NCBI RefSeq assembly: GCF_000620165.1
Contig: NZ_JHVN01000001.1
Coordinates: 62,001 to 126,000, forward strand
From: Anoxybacillus tepidamans PS2
Lineage (GTDB): Bacteria; Bacillota; Bacilli; Bacillales; Anoxybacillaceae
Direction of reading: 5' to 3'
DNA length: 64,000 bases
Under the pieces are notes generated by a model. That model made no database searches. It was not told the DNA's origin and saw nothing but the letters and a program-made list of their open reading frames with translations. A program made the position numbers and the translations under genes. The first letter of the stretch is position 1. The number at the start of each line of letters is the position of its first letter. Positions 46,113 to 55,509 of the stretch are shown here, piece after piece.

Positions 46113-47054
46113 ATGAAAAAAGCAATGAAACCGATATACGGCGGTCAAGCGGTCGTTGAAGGTGTCATGTTTGCCGGCAGGAACCATTCCGTTACGGCCA
46201 TTCGGCGAAAAGACCGAACGATCGAATATTTTCATGTCCCCCGTCAAGTGAATTCAAAATTAGCGTTTCTCAAAAAAATTCCGTTTATTCGCGGGATTGT
46301 GGCTATTTTAGAAGCAAGTGCTAACGGTTCGAAACATCTTCAATTCGCAAGCGAACGCTATGATGTCGATCCGAAAGATGATCATACGTTAAGTGAAGCA
46401 AAAAAAGAAGAATCAAAGTGGTCCCTCGCCTTGAGTGTAGCGGCTATTGGAGTGCTGTCATTTTTATTCGGAAAATTTTTATTTACTATTATCCCTGTCT
46501 TTTTGGCTAATTTCACAAAACCGCTCTTTCCGTCCAATCTGGCGCAAATTTTTATCGAAGGGGCTTTTAAGTTGCTGCTTCTTCTATCATATATTTACTT
46601 CATTTCGCTAACTCCGCTCGTTAAACGAGTGTTCCAATATCATGGGGCGGAGCATAAAGTTATTAACGCCTTTGAAAGCGGCGCACCGCTCACTGTCGAA
46701 AGCGTGCAAAAGCAATCGCGGCTTCACTATCGATGCGGCAGCAGCTTTATCTTATTTACCGTTATTGTCGGCGTATTTGTCTATATGGTCGTTCCGACAG
46801 ATCCACTTTGGGTGCGAATTGTTAACCGTCTGGCGCTCATTCCTGTCGTGCTCGGTATTTCGTTTGAAGTGCTGCAGTTTACAAATCGGCTTAGAGATGT
46901 TCCAGTTTTACGCTGGCTTGGTTATCCCGGTCTATGGCTTCAGCTGTTGACAACGAAAGAACCTAGCGATGATCAAGTAGAAGTAGCGATCGCTTCGTTT
47001 GAGGAGCTGCTTCGTTTAGAAAATGGACACGAAACAACAAAAGCCGTCCGTTAA
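46113..47054 (+). CDS. yqhQ: YqhQ-like DUF1385 membrane protein
   Basis: The 313-residue protein has the DUF1385 opening YGGQAVVEGVMFAGRN, three to four membrane segments (about 105-135, 150-170, 210-255) and a conserved polar segment KRVFQYHGAEHKVINAFE between them, suggesting a metal or ligand site at the membrane. No biochemical function is established that I know of. First of two plus-strand genes; yqhP follows 23 bases later. Confidence 0.88.
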   Translation: MKKAMKPIYGGQAVVEGVMFAGRNHSVTAIRRKDRTIEYFHVPRQVNSKLAFLKKIPFIRGIVAILEASANGSKHLQFASERYDVDPKDDHTLSEAKKEESKWSLALSVAAIGVLSFLFGKFLFTIIPVFLANFTKPLFPSNLAQIFIEGAFKLLLLLSYIYFISLTPLVKRVFQYHGAEHKVINAFESGAPLTVESVQKQSRLHYRCGSSFILFTVIVGVFVYMVVPTDPLWVRIVNRLALIPVVLGISFEVLQFTNRLRDVPVLRWLGYPGLWLQLLTTKEPSDDQVEVAIASFEELLRLENGHETTKAVR

Positions 47055-47077
47055 TTTGTAAGGGAGGTGGGTGCGTC

Positions 47078-47449
47078 ATGTTTCGTCGCACAATGCATCC
47101 GTTGATTGGGATTGTTCTTTTTTTAGGAGCGTTTGGGCTCGTATATACTTTGTTTGCACAGCCGTTGCTGTTTCTAAGACGCATCATTTTTATTGGTCTT
47201 GCTGTCGCTATCGTATACGCAATTTATCAATGGGGCTACCGACGGCGCATCAATAAAGAACGCGCCGCCTATTTAAAAGCGGTCAATCAATCAAAAAAAA
47301 TGCAGGCAATACGAGAGCGAAAGCCGCAAGCGAAAGTATCCCATTCGAAAAAAGGAACGCACCACCGCTTACCGAAAAAACGAACTACATCACATCTAAC
47401 AGTTATCGAAGGGAAAAAAGGAAAAAAGAAGAATCGAGCTTTATTTTAG
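47078..47449 (+). CDS. yqhP: YqhP-like (SA1362 family) membrane protein
   Basis: The 123-residue protein has two membrane segments (about 10-27 and 32-50) and a long, very basic cytosolic tail (KKMQAIRERKPQ, KKGTHHRLPKKR, KGKKKNRALF). It is in the SA1362/YqhP family and in its usual place after yqhQ. RBS GGGAGGTGGG lies ahead. The tail could bind nucleic acid or lipid headgroups; that is speculation. Confidence 0.8.
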   Translation: MFRRTMHPLIGIVLFLGAFGLVYTLFAQPLLFLRRIIFIGLAVAIVYAIYQWGYRRRINKERAAYLKAVNQSKKMQAIRERKPQAKVSHSKKGTHHRLPKKRTTSHLTVIEGKKGKKKNRALF

Positions 47450-47468
47450 CTTGATTCTTCTTTTTTAA
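47428..47468. terminator. Bidirectional terminator yqhP / yqhO
   Basis: AAGAATCGAGC, a loop and GCTTGATTCTT, with A and T runs on either side, between convergent genes. Confidence 0.85.
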
Positions 47469-48349
47469 TATGTCCACTTCTTTAAAAACTGTTCCGTTTT
47501 CGTTTTTCCATATTCAATTAAACGATCTCTTTCTTCGCTTGTAATCGCAAACTCGGTGGCAAGTACATTATGAACGGGAATAAAAACGATATTTTTTTCA
47601 TGGCGGCGAGAAATGTAGCGCGCGTCATGCGCTTCTTTCATTGCGCGAAAGAGCGCCTCATACAATTCAATCGCATTACGAATCTTCTTTTTTGGCCGCT
47701 CATTCTGTTTGGCACTCAACTGAATCCCAAGAACCGGTCTCTTTTTAATTTTCTTTTCTTCATCAAATATGAAAAGCGGGAAATTGCTGAGCACTCCCCC
47801 ATCGACGACGACAAATTTGCCGTTACTTGTGTGCAATTTGGTCGGCTCGAAAAAATAAGGGATGCTAACGCTCATTCGCACCGCCTTTGCTACCGAAAAT
47901 GTATCGGGATTGATTCCATATTGCGGCAAATCTGTAGGCAGCACGAGAATGCGGCCGCTTGTTACATCGGATGCCACGATATATAAGTGACCCTCCGGCA
48001 AATCGGCAAACGTGCGAACCCCTTTTGCTGCCAAGATCTCTTCCATCCATTGTTCCAACACTTTTCCTTTATACAACCCCATTTTCCAGTACAAAATGAC
48101 CCATTTCATTAATGGAAGAGGAATGATTTCTTTCCGTTTATCAAGCAGTTGCTGTAAGTCTAATCCGTCAATGATCTCAACTATTTGCCTGCTTGTGTAG
48201 CCCGCTGCAATCAACGCAGCAATAATCGAGCCTGCGCTCGTCCCGGCAATTCGCTTCAAACGAAGCCCTTTCGCCTCAATCGCTTCATAAGCACCGACTA
48301 GCGCAAACCCTTTGACGCCTCCTCCAGAAAACACAATATCGATATCCAT
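47465..48349 (-). CDS. yqhO: Patatin-like phospholipase family protein YqhO
   Basis: The protein has 294 residues from the ATG at 48349 (MDIDIVFSGGGVKG), preceded by GGGGAG eight bases ahead; the frame to 48421 has no ribosome site. The oxyanion motif GGGVKG, nucleophile elbow GTSAGS and catalytic Asp in VVDGGVLSNFP are all present, so it should be an active Ser-Asp lipid acyl hydrolase. No signal peptide. The natural substrate is unknown. Confidence 0.9.
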   Translation of the reverse strand: MDIDIVFSGGGVKGFALVGAYEAIEAKGLRLKRIAGTSAGSIIAALIAAGYTSRQIVEIIDGLDLQQLLDKRKEIIPLPLMKWVILYWKMGLYKGKVLEQWMEEILAAKGVRTFADLPEGHLYIVASDVTSGRILVLPTDLPQYGINPDTFSVAKAVRMSVSIPYFFEPTKLHTSNGKFVVVDGGVLSNFPLFIFDEEKKIKKRPVLGIQLSAKQNERPKKKIRNAIELYEALFRAMKEAHDARYISRRHEKNIVFIPVHNVLATEFAITSEERDRLIEYGKTKTEQFLKKWTY

Positions 48350-48418
48350 ACTGCCATCTCCCCTCGCAGCGGTTCTTATATATGTATAAGAGGAGCAGCA
48401 AAGTTTTAGTATGGAAAA

Positions 48419-48444
48419 CAAAAAAAGAGTAAGAAAACTTACTC
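48419..48444 (-). terminator. Terminator of mntR
   Basis: GAGTAAG, TTTT and CTTACTC run into six Ts on the minus strand. Confidence 0.85.
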
Positions 48445-48867
48445 TCCGTTTTGCTCGTTTTGTTTTTGGATGTTGCGAAGTGCCTGAAGACGCACCGGAT
48501 CTTCCTGAAAATATTGAACTAAATCGCCAATGCGGTCGATTGCATTCCAGCTTAAATGATGTTCAATTCCTTCAACATCGCGGTAAATATTTTCTTCATC
48601 AACACCGATCATGCGCATAAATTGCTCAAGCAATTCGTGGCGATATACAAGTCGTTTTCCAATTTTTTTTCCCTTAGCTGTTAATACAAGACCGCGATAT
48701 TTTTCGTATACTAAATATTCGTCTTTGTCGAGTTTTTGCACCATTTTTGTAACAGAGGAGGGATGAACGGACAATGCCTCGGCAATATCCGATACTCTCG
48801 CGTATCCTTTTTCTTCAATTAGAATATAAATTTGTTCGATATAGTCCTCCATGCTTGGTGTCGGCAT
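48439..48867 (-). CDS. mntR: Manganese transport regulator MntR
   Basis: This 142-residue DtxR-family repressor is activated by Mn(II). It has the N-terminal winged helix (about 1-70; [24 protein letters not shown]) and the dimerisation/metal domain with [14 protein letters not shown] and [10 protein letters not shown], supplying the Asp8, Glu99/102 and His77/103-type ligands of the family. The start [14 protein letters not shown] matches MntR of Bacillus. It is monocistronic, with promoter space upstream. Confidence 0.95.
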   Translation of the reverse strand: MPTPSMEDYIEQIYILIEEKGYARVSDIAEALSVHPSSVTKMVQKLDKDEYLVYEKYRGLVLTAKGKKIGKRLVYRHELLEQFMRMIGVDEENIYRDVEGIEHHLSWNAIDRIGDLVQYFQEDPVRLQALRNIQKQNEQNGE

Positions 48868-48960
48868 AATGGTCCCCTCCCATATAACCCATACTTATCT
48901 AAAAATAGCAATCAGTATTATTATATCATGGTACGGCGAAATGACAAGAAAAAGGAGGAA

Positions 48961-49986
48961 TTACGTAAAATATTGTATCTCTGCCTCCGGAAAAAATTGC
49001 GCAATATAATGTTTCAGCGTCTCCTCAAGCCGTTTTGCATCATCATCTTGATACACGTATTTGCCGATTCCGTATCGTCCCCATTTATATTTTCGTTTGC
49101 TTTCATCCAAATCGAGCTTCGTTTTCGGATAACGCTTTTGAATGACCGCCTTGGCTGGTTTCGTGAACCGATGCTGGATTAACTCGAATGTTAAATCGGG
49201 TGTATTCACCCCTGCAAGCTGTTCAGATAACCGCTCGAATAACTCCAAATATCCTTCTTCCCATCCGTCATGCATGTAAATCGGCGCGACGATAAAACCG
49301 AGCGGGTAGCCAGCGTGCGCCACTTTTCGCGCTGCTTCAAGGCGTGCTTCAAACGAAGATGTTCCCGGTTCAAAATGTTTAATCACATAACGTGAATTGA
49401 CGCTGAAGCGAAAGCGCGTTTTTCCGTTATGTTTCGCATCAAGCAGATGGTCGACGTGCTCATATTTCGTGACAAAGCGAAGCCGTCCGTATTCAGTCGC
49501 TCCAATAAATTCGATCGCTTTTTTTAATGAATGAGTTAAGTGATCAATGCCGACAATATCGGACGTACAAGCGGCCTCAAAACGGGTAATTTCCGGTGCG
49601 CGCTCATCGATGTACTTTTTCGCTTGGGAAAAAATTTCATCGAGATTGACGTATACACGAATATAAGGCTTGCTTCCGAGCGTCGTTTGCAAATAACAAT
49701 AATGGCAATGCCCCATACACCCTGTCGCAAGGGGGATGGCGTATTCTGCCGATGGCTTGGACGTATCAAACTTTAATGTGCGCCTAATGCCGACAACGAG
49801 CGTTGATTTCGCGTTTCGGTACCGCTGCAACTCCGTTTCCCCAGGAATGCCGCGCACTTGGTTATGCGATGTCGTTTCGCGAATTTCAATGTTCATCTTT
49901 TCGAATTTCTGTTTCAATTCTTGACCGAGCGGATAATTTAGCGCCTCGGGCTCAAAATAGACGAGCTGCGGAATAAATGGCTTCAC
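48961..49986 (-). CDS. splB: Spore photoproduct lyase
   Basis: This 341-residue radical-SAM enzyme reverses the spore photoproduct thymine dimer during germination. The 4Fe-4S motif is C90-x3-C94-x2-C97 (GCMGHCHYCYLQ). The hydrogen-donor Cys is C140 in RFEAACTSD. Length fits the family. The ATG has GGAGGAGGCAGC ahead. No splA lies upstream in the window; the neighbour on that side is the DUF2332 gene. Confidence 0.96.
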   Translation of the reverse strand: MKPFIPQLVYFEPEALNYPLGQELKQKFEKMNIEIRETTSHNQVRGIPGETELQRYRNAKSTLVVGIRRTLKFDTSKPSAEYAIPLATGCMGHCHYCYLQTTLGSKPYIRVYVNLDEIFSQAKKYIDERAPEITRFEAACTSDIVGIDHLTHSLKKAIEFIGATEYGRLRFVTKYEHVDHLLDAKHNGKTRFRFSVNSRYVIKHFEPGTSSFEARLEAARKVAHAGYPLGFIVAPIYMHDGWEEGYLELFERLSEQLAGVNTPDLTFELIQHRFTKPAKAVIQKRYPKTKLDLDESKRKYKWGRYGIGKYVYQDDDAKRLEETLKHYIAQFFPEAEIQYFT

Positions 49987-50057
49987 GTTGCTGCCTCCTC
50001 CCGTTCGTATTTCCCTTTTAGTATGGACGAGTGAGGCTCATATGTTATTGGGAATTT

Positions 50058-51083
50058 TTATCGCAGCTCCCAGCAAAACCAGCGGCCATGCCCATCGGTT
50101 TCAGCGACAACGCGAGCATATTTCTTGCGATCAATAAAATAATCAAGCTGGAGTCTCCAATCGTTTATATTGTTGTATAAATGAAACACATCGCGTTTTT
50201 TCCCGATTGCATCAATGTGCTCTAGCAGCTTTCGTTTCGCGTCTTCAGGCATTTGATTGGCAACATGGGTGTGAAAAATGCATAAAGCCGTATCGGACGG
50301 AACCGCAGCGGCAATGCTCGGGAGCAAAGCGATGCCGTCTCCTTCATGCAAGCGAACGGGAACATCTTGCAAGCATTGCGCCGCCTTTTGAAACAGTTCG
50401 CGCCGCTCTGTATGCTCCGGCCAAATAAGCGCCTGCATCCATAGCTGATCTTCCTCGTTCTGCAAATCATTGACATGCAAATCGATGCCGATTCGCTCGG
50501 CAACGGGAGGGCTTTCCGCAAGCAAATACGGCATATGACCGCCACGAATTTCCGAGGCAATGAATACAGAAGAATGCGGATTTCCGTATGTTTTATGCGA
50601 GCCGTAACTATACTTGTAACGGTCCCACGCAAGCTGCAATCCTGCGCTCGTACCGATTTCAATCAGTGACAACGGCTTTTTTGCTAAACGGTAAATCCAA
50701 CAAAAACTTGGATACAAATACCCACAGCGCCGCACCTCGTTCGTCTGCACGAGCTTCTCTGTTAATAGAACGGTTATTTCATCGCGATAAAGAAAGCAAA
50801 AATCGCGAAAATGCGGAAACGCCTGTTGCGGCGCCCGCGGTGCTTTCGTGAGGCTTGCGTAAAACTCGCGCAGTTCATGGTCGTATCCTTTTGATAACAA
50901 ATAATGAACGGCGCCAAATAACAAATTCGGCACGGGCTGGCCGCTTCGTGCCGCTGAAGCGAGACGAAGCAGTTCCTCGTCTTGGGCAATAGCAAGCGAA
51001 AGCTGTTCATACAAGTCGCTTGAGCCGCGGCATTCACGCACTGCAAAACGGCGAAACCGTTCGGCAATGTGCTCTAAATTCAT
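50058..51083 (-). CDS. DUF2332 family protein
   Basis: The 341-residue protein starts at ATG 51083 (MNLEHIAERFRRFAV) with GGAGG seven bases ahead; the longer frame has none. It matches the DUF2332 family: the N-terminal helical part has RSGQPVPNLLFGAVHYLL, and a segment LIEIGTSAGLQLAWDRY looks like a Rossmann SAM-binding motif. This suggests a methyltransferase-like fold; no substrate is known to me. It lies between nrdJ and splB as a separate unit. Confidence 0.82.
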   Translation of the reverse strand: MNLEHIAERFRRFAVRECRGSSDLYEQLSLAIAQDEELLRLASAARSGQPVPNLLFGAVHYLLSKGYDHELREFYASLTKAPRAPQQAFPHFRDFCFLYRDEITVLLTEKLVQTNEVRRCGYLYPSFCWIYRLAKKPLSLIEIGTSAGLQLAWDRYKYSYGSHKTYGNPHSSVFIASEIRGGHMPYLLAESPPVAERIGIDLHVNDLQNEEDQLWMQALIWPEHTERRELFQKAAQCLQDVPVRLHEGDGIALLPSIAAAVPSDTALCIFHTHVANQMPEDAKRKLLEHIDAIGKKRDVFHLYNNINDWRLQLDYFIDRKKYARVVAETDGHGRWFCWELR

Positions 51084-51186
51084 CGCATTCCCTCCTGTCG
51101 TATTTTTTTCGATTTTCACCTAATCGGTTTCAATAAGCCTTATTATTGCATTCAGTATTTTTTTACATCTTCCTTCCCATCAAAAC

Positions 51187-51216
51187 AAAAAAGGAACGGG
51201 ACATTCCCGTTCCTTT
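51187..51216 (-). terminator. Terminator of nrdJ
   Basis: AAAGGAACGGG, a 5-base loop and CCCGTTCCTTTT on the minus strand form an 11-pair stem just past the stop codon. Confidence 0.85.
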
Positions 51217-51222
51217 TCGTCA

Positions 51223-53793
51223 TTACAGACCGCACTTTAACTGTGCACCGCAACTTGTGCATGTGTTGCAGCCGCCGATTTCTTCGACCGTTCCTTCGCG
51301 GCATACCGGACAAATGTTGCCGACTTCCGAGCCGATCGTTACATCGGTCGCGCGCAAATCTTGGATCGTATCAATTAATACAACAGCGCGTTTCGCTTCT
51401 TTTTCTTCTTCCGGAATTAATTCCAACTGCTCTTCAAACGTATTTTCTTCCGCTTTCAATGTCAATACTTGCGCATCGCGGCTGCCGTCAACATAGACCG
51501 TGCCGCCCTTCGCGCCGCCGCGCCATAAGCGCTCGTACACTTTTTGCACCTGCTCGACCGTATAGCCGCGCGGCGCGTTGACCGTTTTTGAGAGGCTGGA
51601 GTCGACCCAGCGCTGAATGATGCATTGCACATCGGCATGCGCTTCCGGCGGTAAATCCATCGCCGTCACAAACCAATGCGGCAAGTTATTCGGATCGGCC
51701 TCTGGATGTTTATTCAAATATTCTTGAACGATATCAGCTTTCACTTCAATAAACTTGCCGAGACGGCCGCTTCGGTAGTAAGAGAAGGAAAAATATGGTT
51801 CAAGTCCAGTCGACACGCCAACCATGGTCCCAGTGGATCCCGTCGGAGCCACCGTCAGCAAATGCGAATTGCGAATGCCGTATTTTAAAATGTCTTGGCG
51901 AATATCTTCCGGCATCTTTTCCATATAACCCGTGTTAATAAACGCTTCACGCAGTTTCATCGTCTCTTCTTCCGTCTCGCCGACTAAGAACGGGAAGCTG
52001 CCTTTTTCTTTCGCCAGTTCAATCGAAGCGCGATATGCCGTCGTCGCGATCGTTTCGAATACTTCATCGACAAGTTGGTTGCCTTCTTCGGAGCCGTACT
52101 CTTTCTCGCAATAAATAAGCAAATCGGCCAATCCCATCACGCCGAGGCCGACGCGGCGTTCCCCGAGCGCTTGCTTTTTATTTTCTTCAAGGAAGTACGG
52201 TGTCGCGTCAATGACGTTATCTTGCATGCGCACCCCGATTTCCACCGTGCGCTTCAGTTTGTCGTAGTCGACTGTTTTCTTTTCTTTATCGACCATGTTC
52301 GCCAAATTCACCGCCGCCAAGTTGCAGACGGAGTATGGTGCGAGTGGTTGTTCACCACACGGATTCGTCGCGACAACTTTTTGTCCGTACGCTCTGGCGT
52401 TGGTCATGTCGTTGGCGTTGTCGATAAAGAAAATGCCTGGCTCTGCTGAATAGGTCGCGCAAATGTTGATCAACTTCCACAGTTCACGCGCGCGAATTTT
52501 GCGGTACACGCGGACGCGAAAGCCCATTTTCTCCCACTCGCGCACATCGCCGACTTCATGCCATTTTTCGTTGTAAATGCGCATTTCTTCTTCTGAGTAT
52601 GTCTCCACATCCGGGAAGCGCAATTCGTACTCACGATCTTCTTCGACTGCTTGCATAAACTCTTTCGTAAGGCAGACGGAGATGTTGGCGCCCGTTAAAA
52701 AGTCCGGATTGTGCACGCTGTATGTACCGCCTGTGCGCAGCTTTTCTTCCGCCTCTTTAATAATTTTTTCGTTGAAGCCGCCGTATCCCGGCATGTTTTT
52801 ATAGTTGACGATGCCTTGATACATCGCGCGCTCTTGTTCAGTGAGCGGCGTGAATTTCAGCTTTTCCTTCGCTGCCTTTTGGATGCCTTCATCCTCTGTG
52901 TTTTCTAGCAAATAACGCAAAATGCGCGGGTTTTGCATTTTCGAAATAATAAATTCAATAATGTCCGGATGCCAATCGGCTAACATGATCATTTGTGCGC
53001 CGCGGCGCGATCCTCCCTGCTCAACAAGGTGGGTGAGTTTCGCGATATCATCAAGCCATGACACCGATCCGGACGATTTGCCGTTGACGCCGCGCGCGAG
53101 CGTATTTCTTGGCCGCAGCGTCGAACCGTTCGTGCCGACCCCGCCGCCTCGGCTCATAATTTCCATCACTTGCTTGCGGTGCTCGGAAATGCCTTCACGC
53201 GAATCTTTCACAAACGGCATCACATAGCAGTTGAAGTACGTCACGTCTGTTCCGGCGCCCGCTCCGTATAAAACGCGCCCCGCCGGCACAAAGTTTAAGT
53301 TCTTTAGCTCTTCATAAAACTTCTCAAACCATTCTTGCCGCTTCTCTTCCGTTTGTTCAACTGCCGCAAGCCCCGTCGCATTCCGCTTTGCGATTTGTTC
53401 GTAGAAAATTTCAAGCGGCTTGTCTATCGTATCAAGGGAGCGAACAACAATCCCCGTTTCCGCTTCCTCTCCGTCCAATACGCTGCGATAGTCTTCCTCG
53501 ACGAGCACTTTCGCTTTTTTCGTCTCCCAATCGATATCCACAATAAATCCTAGGCCGCGCGCTGGAAATTTTGGATCTTCCTTTACTGTTAGCACAACGA
53601 AATCGCCGGTGCTCAATGTCAATTTTTCCGTATCTTTAAAAGAGTAGCGATCGAGCATTACTAATCGTGAGACACCTTTATGCGTAATGTTCATCTCTTC
53701 GGTAATCGGATGAACTTGCGGAAAAAGGCGAATATCCTCGTTCAGCTTTTCAATATTAATCTTTAATTTGTTTTCCGAAGACGCAACCGTCAT
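51223..53793 (-). CDS. nrdJ: Adenosylcobalamin-dependent (class II) ribonucleotide reductase
   Basis: The 856-residue NrdJ reduces ribonucleotides with a cobalamin radical, independent of oxygen. Redox Cys lies in YFNCYVMPFV, the GGSRRGAQM loop follows, and the radical/redox loop NPCGEQPLAPYSVCNLAAVNL is intact. A C-terminal zinc-ribbon-like tail (CPVC...CNTCTSC...CGL) carries the swinging thiols. I chose ATG 53793, with AGAGGAGAG eight bases ahead, over ATG 53814. Paired NrdR boxes lie upstream. With mutAB it makes the host's need for B12 clear; no cobalamin riboswitch was recognised. Confidence 0.95.
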   Translation of the reverse strand: MTVASSENKLKINIEKLNEDIRLFPQVHPITEEMNITHKGVSRLVMLDRYSFKDTEKLTLSTGDFVVLTVKEDPKFPARGLGFIVDIDWETKKAKVLVEEDYRSVLDGEEAETGIVVRSLDTIDKPLEIFYEQIAKRNATGLAAVEQTEEKRQEWFEKFYEELKNLNFVPAGRVLYGAGAGTDVTYFNCYVMPFVKDSREGISEHRKQVMEIMSRGGGVGTNGSTLRPRNTLARGVNGKSSGSVSWLDDIAKLTHLVEQGGSRRGAQMIMLADWHPDIIEFIISKMQNPRILRYLLENTEDEGIQKAAKEKLKFTPLTEQERAMYQGIVNYKNMPGYGGFNEKIIKEAEEKLRTGGTYSVHNPDFLTGANISVCLTKEFMQAVEEDREYELRFPDVETYSEEEMRIYNEKWHEVGDVREWEKMGFRVRVYRKIRARELWKLINICATYSAEPGIFFIDNANDMTNARAYGQKVVATNPCGEQPLAPYSVCNLAAVNLANMVDKEKKTVDYDKLKRTVEIGVRMQDNVIDATPYFLEENKKQALGERRVGLGVMGLADLLIYCEKEYGSEEGNQLVDEVFETIATTAYRASIELAKEKGSFPFLVGETEEETMKLREAFINTGYMEKMPEDIRQDILKYGIRNSHLLTVAPTGSTGTMVGVSTGLEPYFSFSYYRSGRLGKFIEVKADIVQEYLNKHPEADPNNLPHWFVTAMDLPPEAHADVQCIIQRWVDSSLSKTVNAPRGYTVEQVQKVYERLWRGGAKGGTVYVDGSRDAQVLTLKAEENTFEEQLELIPEEEKEAKRAVVLIDTIQDLRATDVTIGSEVGNICPVCREGTVEEIGGCNTCTSCGAQLKCGL

Positions 53794-53893
53794 TCCCCAA
53801 TCTCTCCTCTTCATTCTAGTTCTACTTCATCTTTCTGCCTGTAAATTCTGTCTAGATTAAATTACCATATCGGCATAAAAGAAATCAATAAAA

Positions 53894-53942
53894 AAACAAT
53901 ATATAGTATTATTTTTTTATCGACACATACTATATATTGTGT
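53894..53942 (-). promoter_or_regulatory. Paired NrdR boxes upstream of nrdJ
   Basis: Box 1 (53894-53909, AAACAATATATAGTAT) and box 2 (53927-53942, ATACTATATATTGTGT) are inverted copies of each other and fit the NrdR box pattern (acaCwAtATaTwGtgt). Their centres are about 33 bases apart, close to three helix turns, the usual arrangement. Box 2 overlaps a likely promoter. Confidence 0.8.
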
Positions 53943-53952
53943 GTTAGGTCAA
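53924..53952 (-). promoter_or_regulatory. Likely nrdJ promoter
   Basis: On the minus strand, TTGACC, 17 bases, then TATGTG. The spacer holds one NrdR box, so NrdR binding would block RNA polymerase. The -10 is weak. Confidence 0.5.
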
Positions 53953-54073
53953 CTATTTCTCATTTTGTCAAATAAAAAAAACGATAGAAACGCGAGAAAA
54001 GAGAAGAAAATCGTTAAAATTTCATCCATTTTAACGATAAACGGAACATTTTGCCGGTTGCCTTTATAGACAA

Positions 54074-54106
54074 ATAGAAAAACGCGGTCCATATGCCGCG
54101 TTTATC
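54074..54106 (-). terminator. Terminator of lipM
   Basis: AAACGCGG, a loop and CCGCGTTTTT on the minus strand, at the lipM stop codon. Confidence 0.8.
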
Positions 54107-54938
54107 GTCTAAAGTTCCATTCATCGCTCGCATATTTTTTTTGCGCGAGTTCGTTCACATACTCCACCTCGGCGTCGGACAGCGTATACGGTTCTAAAAT
54201 GATATCCAATCCTTTTTCAAACCCTTTATAAAACGCTTCTTTCGCCTCTTCGATCGTCACTTTGCGGTCCGTTAACTCGTTGATCGCAACCGCCTTGTTT
54301 TTAAAGTTTTGCCGCAGCCGCTCTTTGACCCGCTCGTTTGGATATCTAAACAAACTAAATAACAGGTCTTCATCTAAATCAAGTAAAATCGAGCCGTGCT
54401 GCAGAATAACTCCTTTTTGCCGTGTTTGTGCGCTTCCCGCCACTTTTCGCCCTTCTACGACAAGCTCGTACCAAGATGGGGCATCAAAGCAAACAGCCGA
54501 GCGTGGATTTTTTAAATCCGCTTTTTCTTCCTCCGTTTTTGGCACCGCAAAATAAGCATCCAAGCCAAGCAAGCGGAAACCTTCTAAAATGCCTTGGGAA
54601 ATGACGCGGTACGCCTCTGTTACCGTTTGCGGCATATTTGGATGCGCTTCCGACACAATGACGCTATATGTCAGCTCCTTGTCGTGAAGCACGCCGCGTC
54701 CGCCCGTCGGTCTGCGAACAAAGCCGAGTCCGTGTTTCTGGACTGCCTCCATGTCAATTTCTTTTTCAACTTTTTGAAAATAACCGATCGAAAGTGTCGG
54801 CGGGTTCCAGCCATAAAATCTTATCGTCGGCGGAATTTTTCCTTCGCTATGCCATTCAAGCAATGCTTCGTCTAGCGCCATATTAAACGCTGGAGAACAA
54901 TCTCCAGAATCAATAAATCGCCATTTTTCTTTTTCCAT
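54102..54938 (-). CDS. lipM: Octanoyl-[GcvH]:protein octanoyltransferase LipM
   Basis: The 278-residue protein has the lipoate-ligase fold. The octanoyl-binding [11 protein letters not shown] is at about 75-85, the catalytic Cys is C150 ([12 protein letters not shown]), and the Lys is in [10 protein letters not shown]150 and the place beside the gcv operon match LipM (YqhM) of B. subtilis, which moves octanoate from carrier protein to GcvH, the first step of lipoate assembly. This feeds the lipoyl domains of GcvH and of BkdB in this window. Confidence 0.92.
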   Translation of the reverse strand: MEKEKWRFIDSGDCSPAFNMALDEALLEWHSEGKIPPTIRFYGWNPPTLSIGYFQKVEKEIDMEAVQKHGLGFVRRPTGGRGVLHDKELTYSVIVSEAHPNMPQTVTEAYRVISQGILEGFRLLGLDAYFAVPKTEEEKADLKNPRSAVCFDAPSWYELVVEGRKVAGSAQTRQKGVILQHGSILLDLDEDLLFSLFRYPNERVKERLRQNFKNKAVAINELTDRKVTIEEAKEAFYKGFEKGLDIILEPYTLSDAEVEYVNELAQKKYASDEWNFRR

Positions 54939-55012
54939 CTTTCAACCCTTCTTTTCCGTATTTGCGTCTACTAGTTTAACAAACAAAATGAACAAAGAAA
55001 AGCGAAAATGCT

Positions 55013-55041
55013 TTGCGTCACAAGCGTGACATCTATATAAT
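55013..55041 (+). promoter_or_regulatory. Sigma-A promoter of yqhL
   Basis: TTGCGT, 17 bases, then TATAAT. The predicted start point near 55048 rules out the earliest in-frame TTG (55047) as start of yqhL. Confidence 0.75.
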
Positions 55042-55082
55042 AGAAGTTGTCGAATGTTGAGGGAAAAGGGGGCTTTTTGCTC

Positions 55083-55454
55083 GTGCAGTGGATATGGATT
55101 TTGCTCGGCGCTTTAATCGTCTATTCTGCCACAATGTACTTTATGCAGCGCAGAATGGTGAAACCGCTGACAGAAGAAGAGTTCCGCGCCGGCTACCGCA
55201 AAGCGCAGCTTATTGATGTTCGCGAGGCTGATGAATTTGCGGCAGGGCACATTTTAGGGGCGCGCAATATTCCGCTTACGCAACTTCGCATGCGCATGAA
55301 AGAATTGCGAAAAGATCAGCCGATTTATTTATACTGCCAAAGCGGTCTCCGCAGCAGCCGCGCTGCGCAAATGCTGTACCGTAAAGGTTATCGCGACCTT
55401 TACCACTTAAAAGGCGGCTTTAAAACATGGACAGGAAAAGTGAAGAAAAAATAG
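55083..55454 (+). CDS. yqhL: Rhodanese-like membrane-anchored protein YqhL
   Basis: From the GTG at 55083 the protein has 123 residues; a TTG at 55077 is also possible, both behind AAAAGGGGG. It has an N-terminal membrane helix (WIWILLGALIVYSATMYF) and a rhodanese domain with the CH2A-like LIDVREADEFAAGHI, active-site Cys in YLYCQSGLRSSRAA, and the end LKGGFKTWTG. Sulfur transferase activity is plausible; the substrate is not known. The gene is divergent from lipM and convergent with gcvPB. Confidence 0.87.
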   Translation: MQWIWILLGALIVYSATMYFMQRRMVKPLTEEEFRAGYRKAQLIDVREADEFAAGHILGARNIPLTQLRMRMKELRKDQPIYLYCQSGLRSSRAAQMLYRKGYRDLYHLKGGFKTWTGKVKKK

Positions 55455-55467
55455 TGTCATGACTATG

Positions 55468-55508
55468 TAAAAAGCGATTCACCCGCATCTGGATGAATCG
55501 CTTTTTAT
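55468..55508. terminator. Bidirectional terminator yqhL / gcvPB
   Basis: AAAAAGCGATTCA and TGAATCGCTTTTT form a 13-pair perfect stem with a 10- to 12-base loop between convergent genes. Confidence 0.88.
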
Positions 55509-55509
55509 T

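Noticed and set aside
53794-54101. Cobalamin riboswitch upstream of nrdJ or mutA
   Set aside because: No B12-box-like segment was seen in either leader; the nrdJ leader instead holds NrdR boxes.
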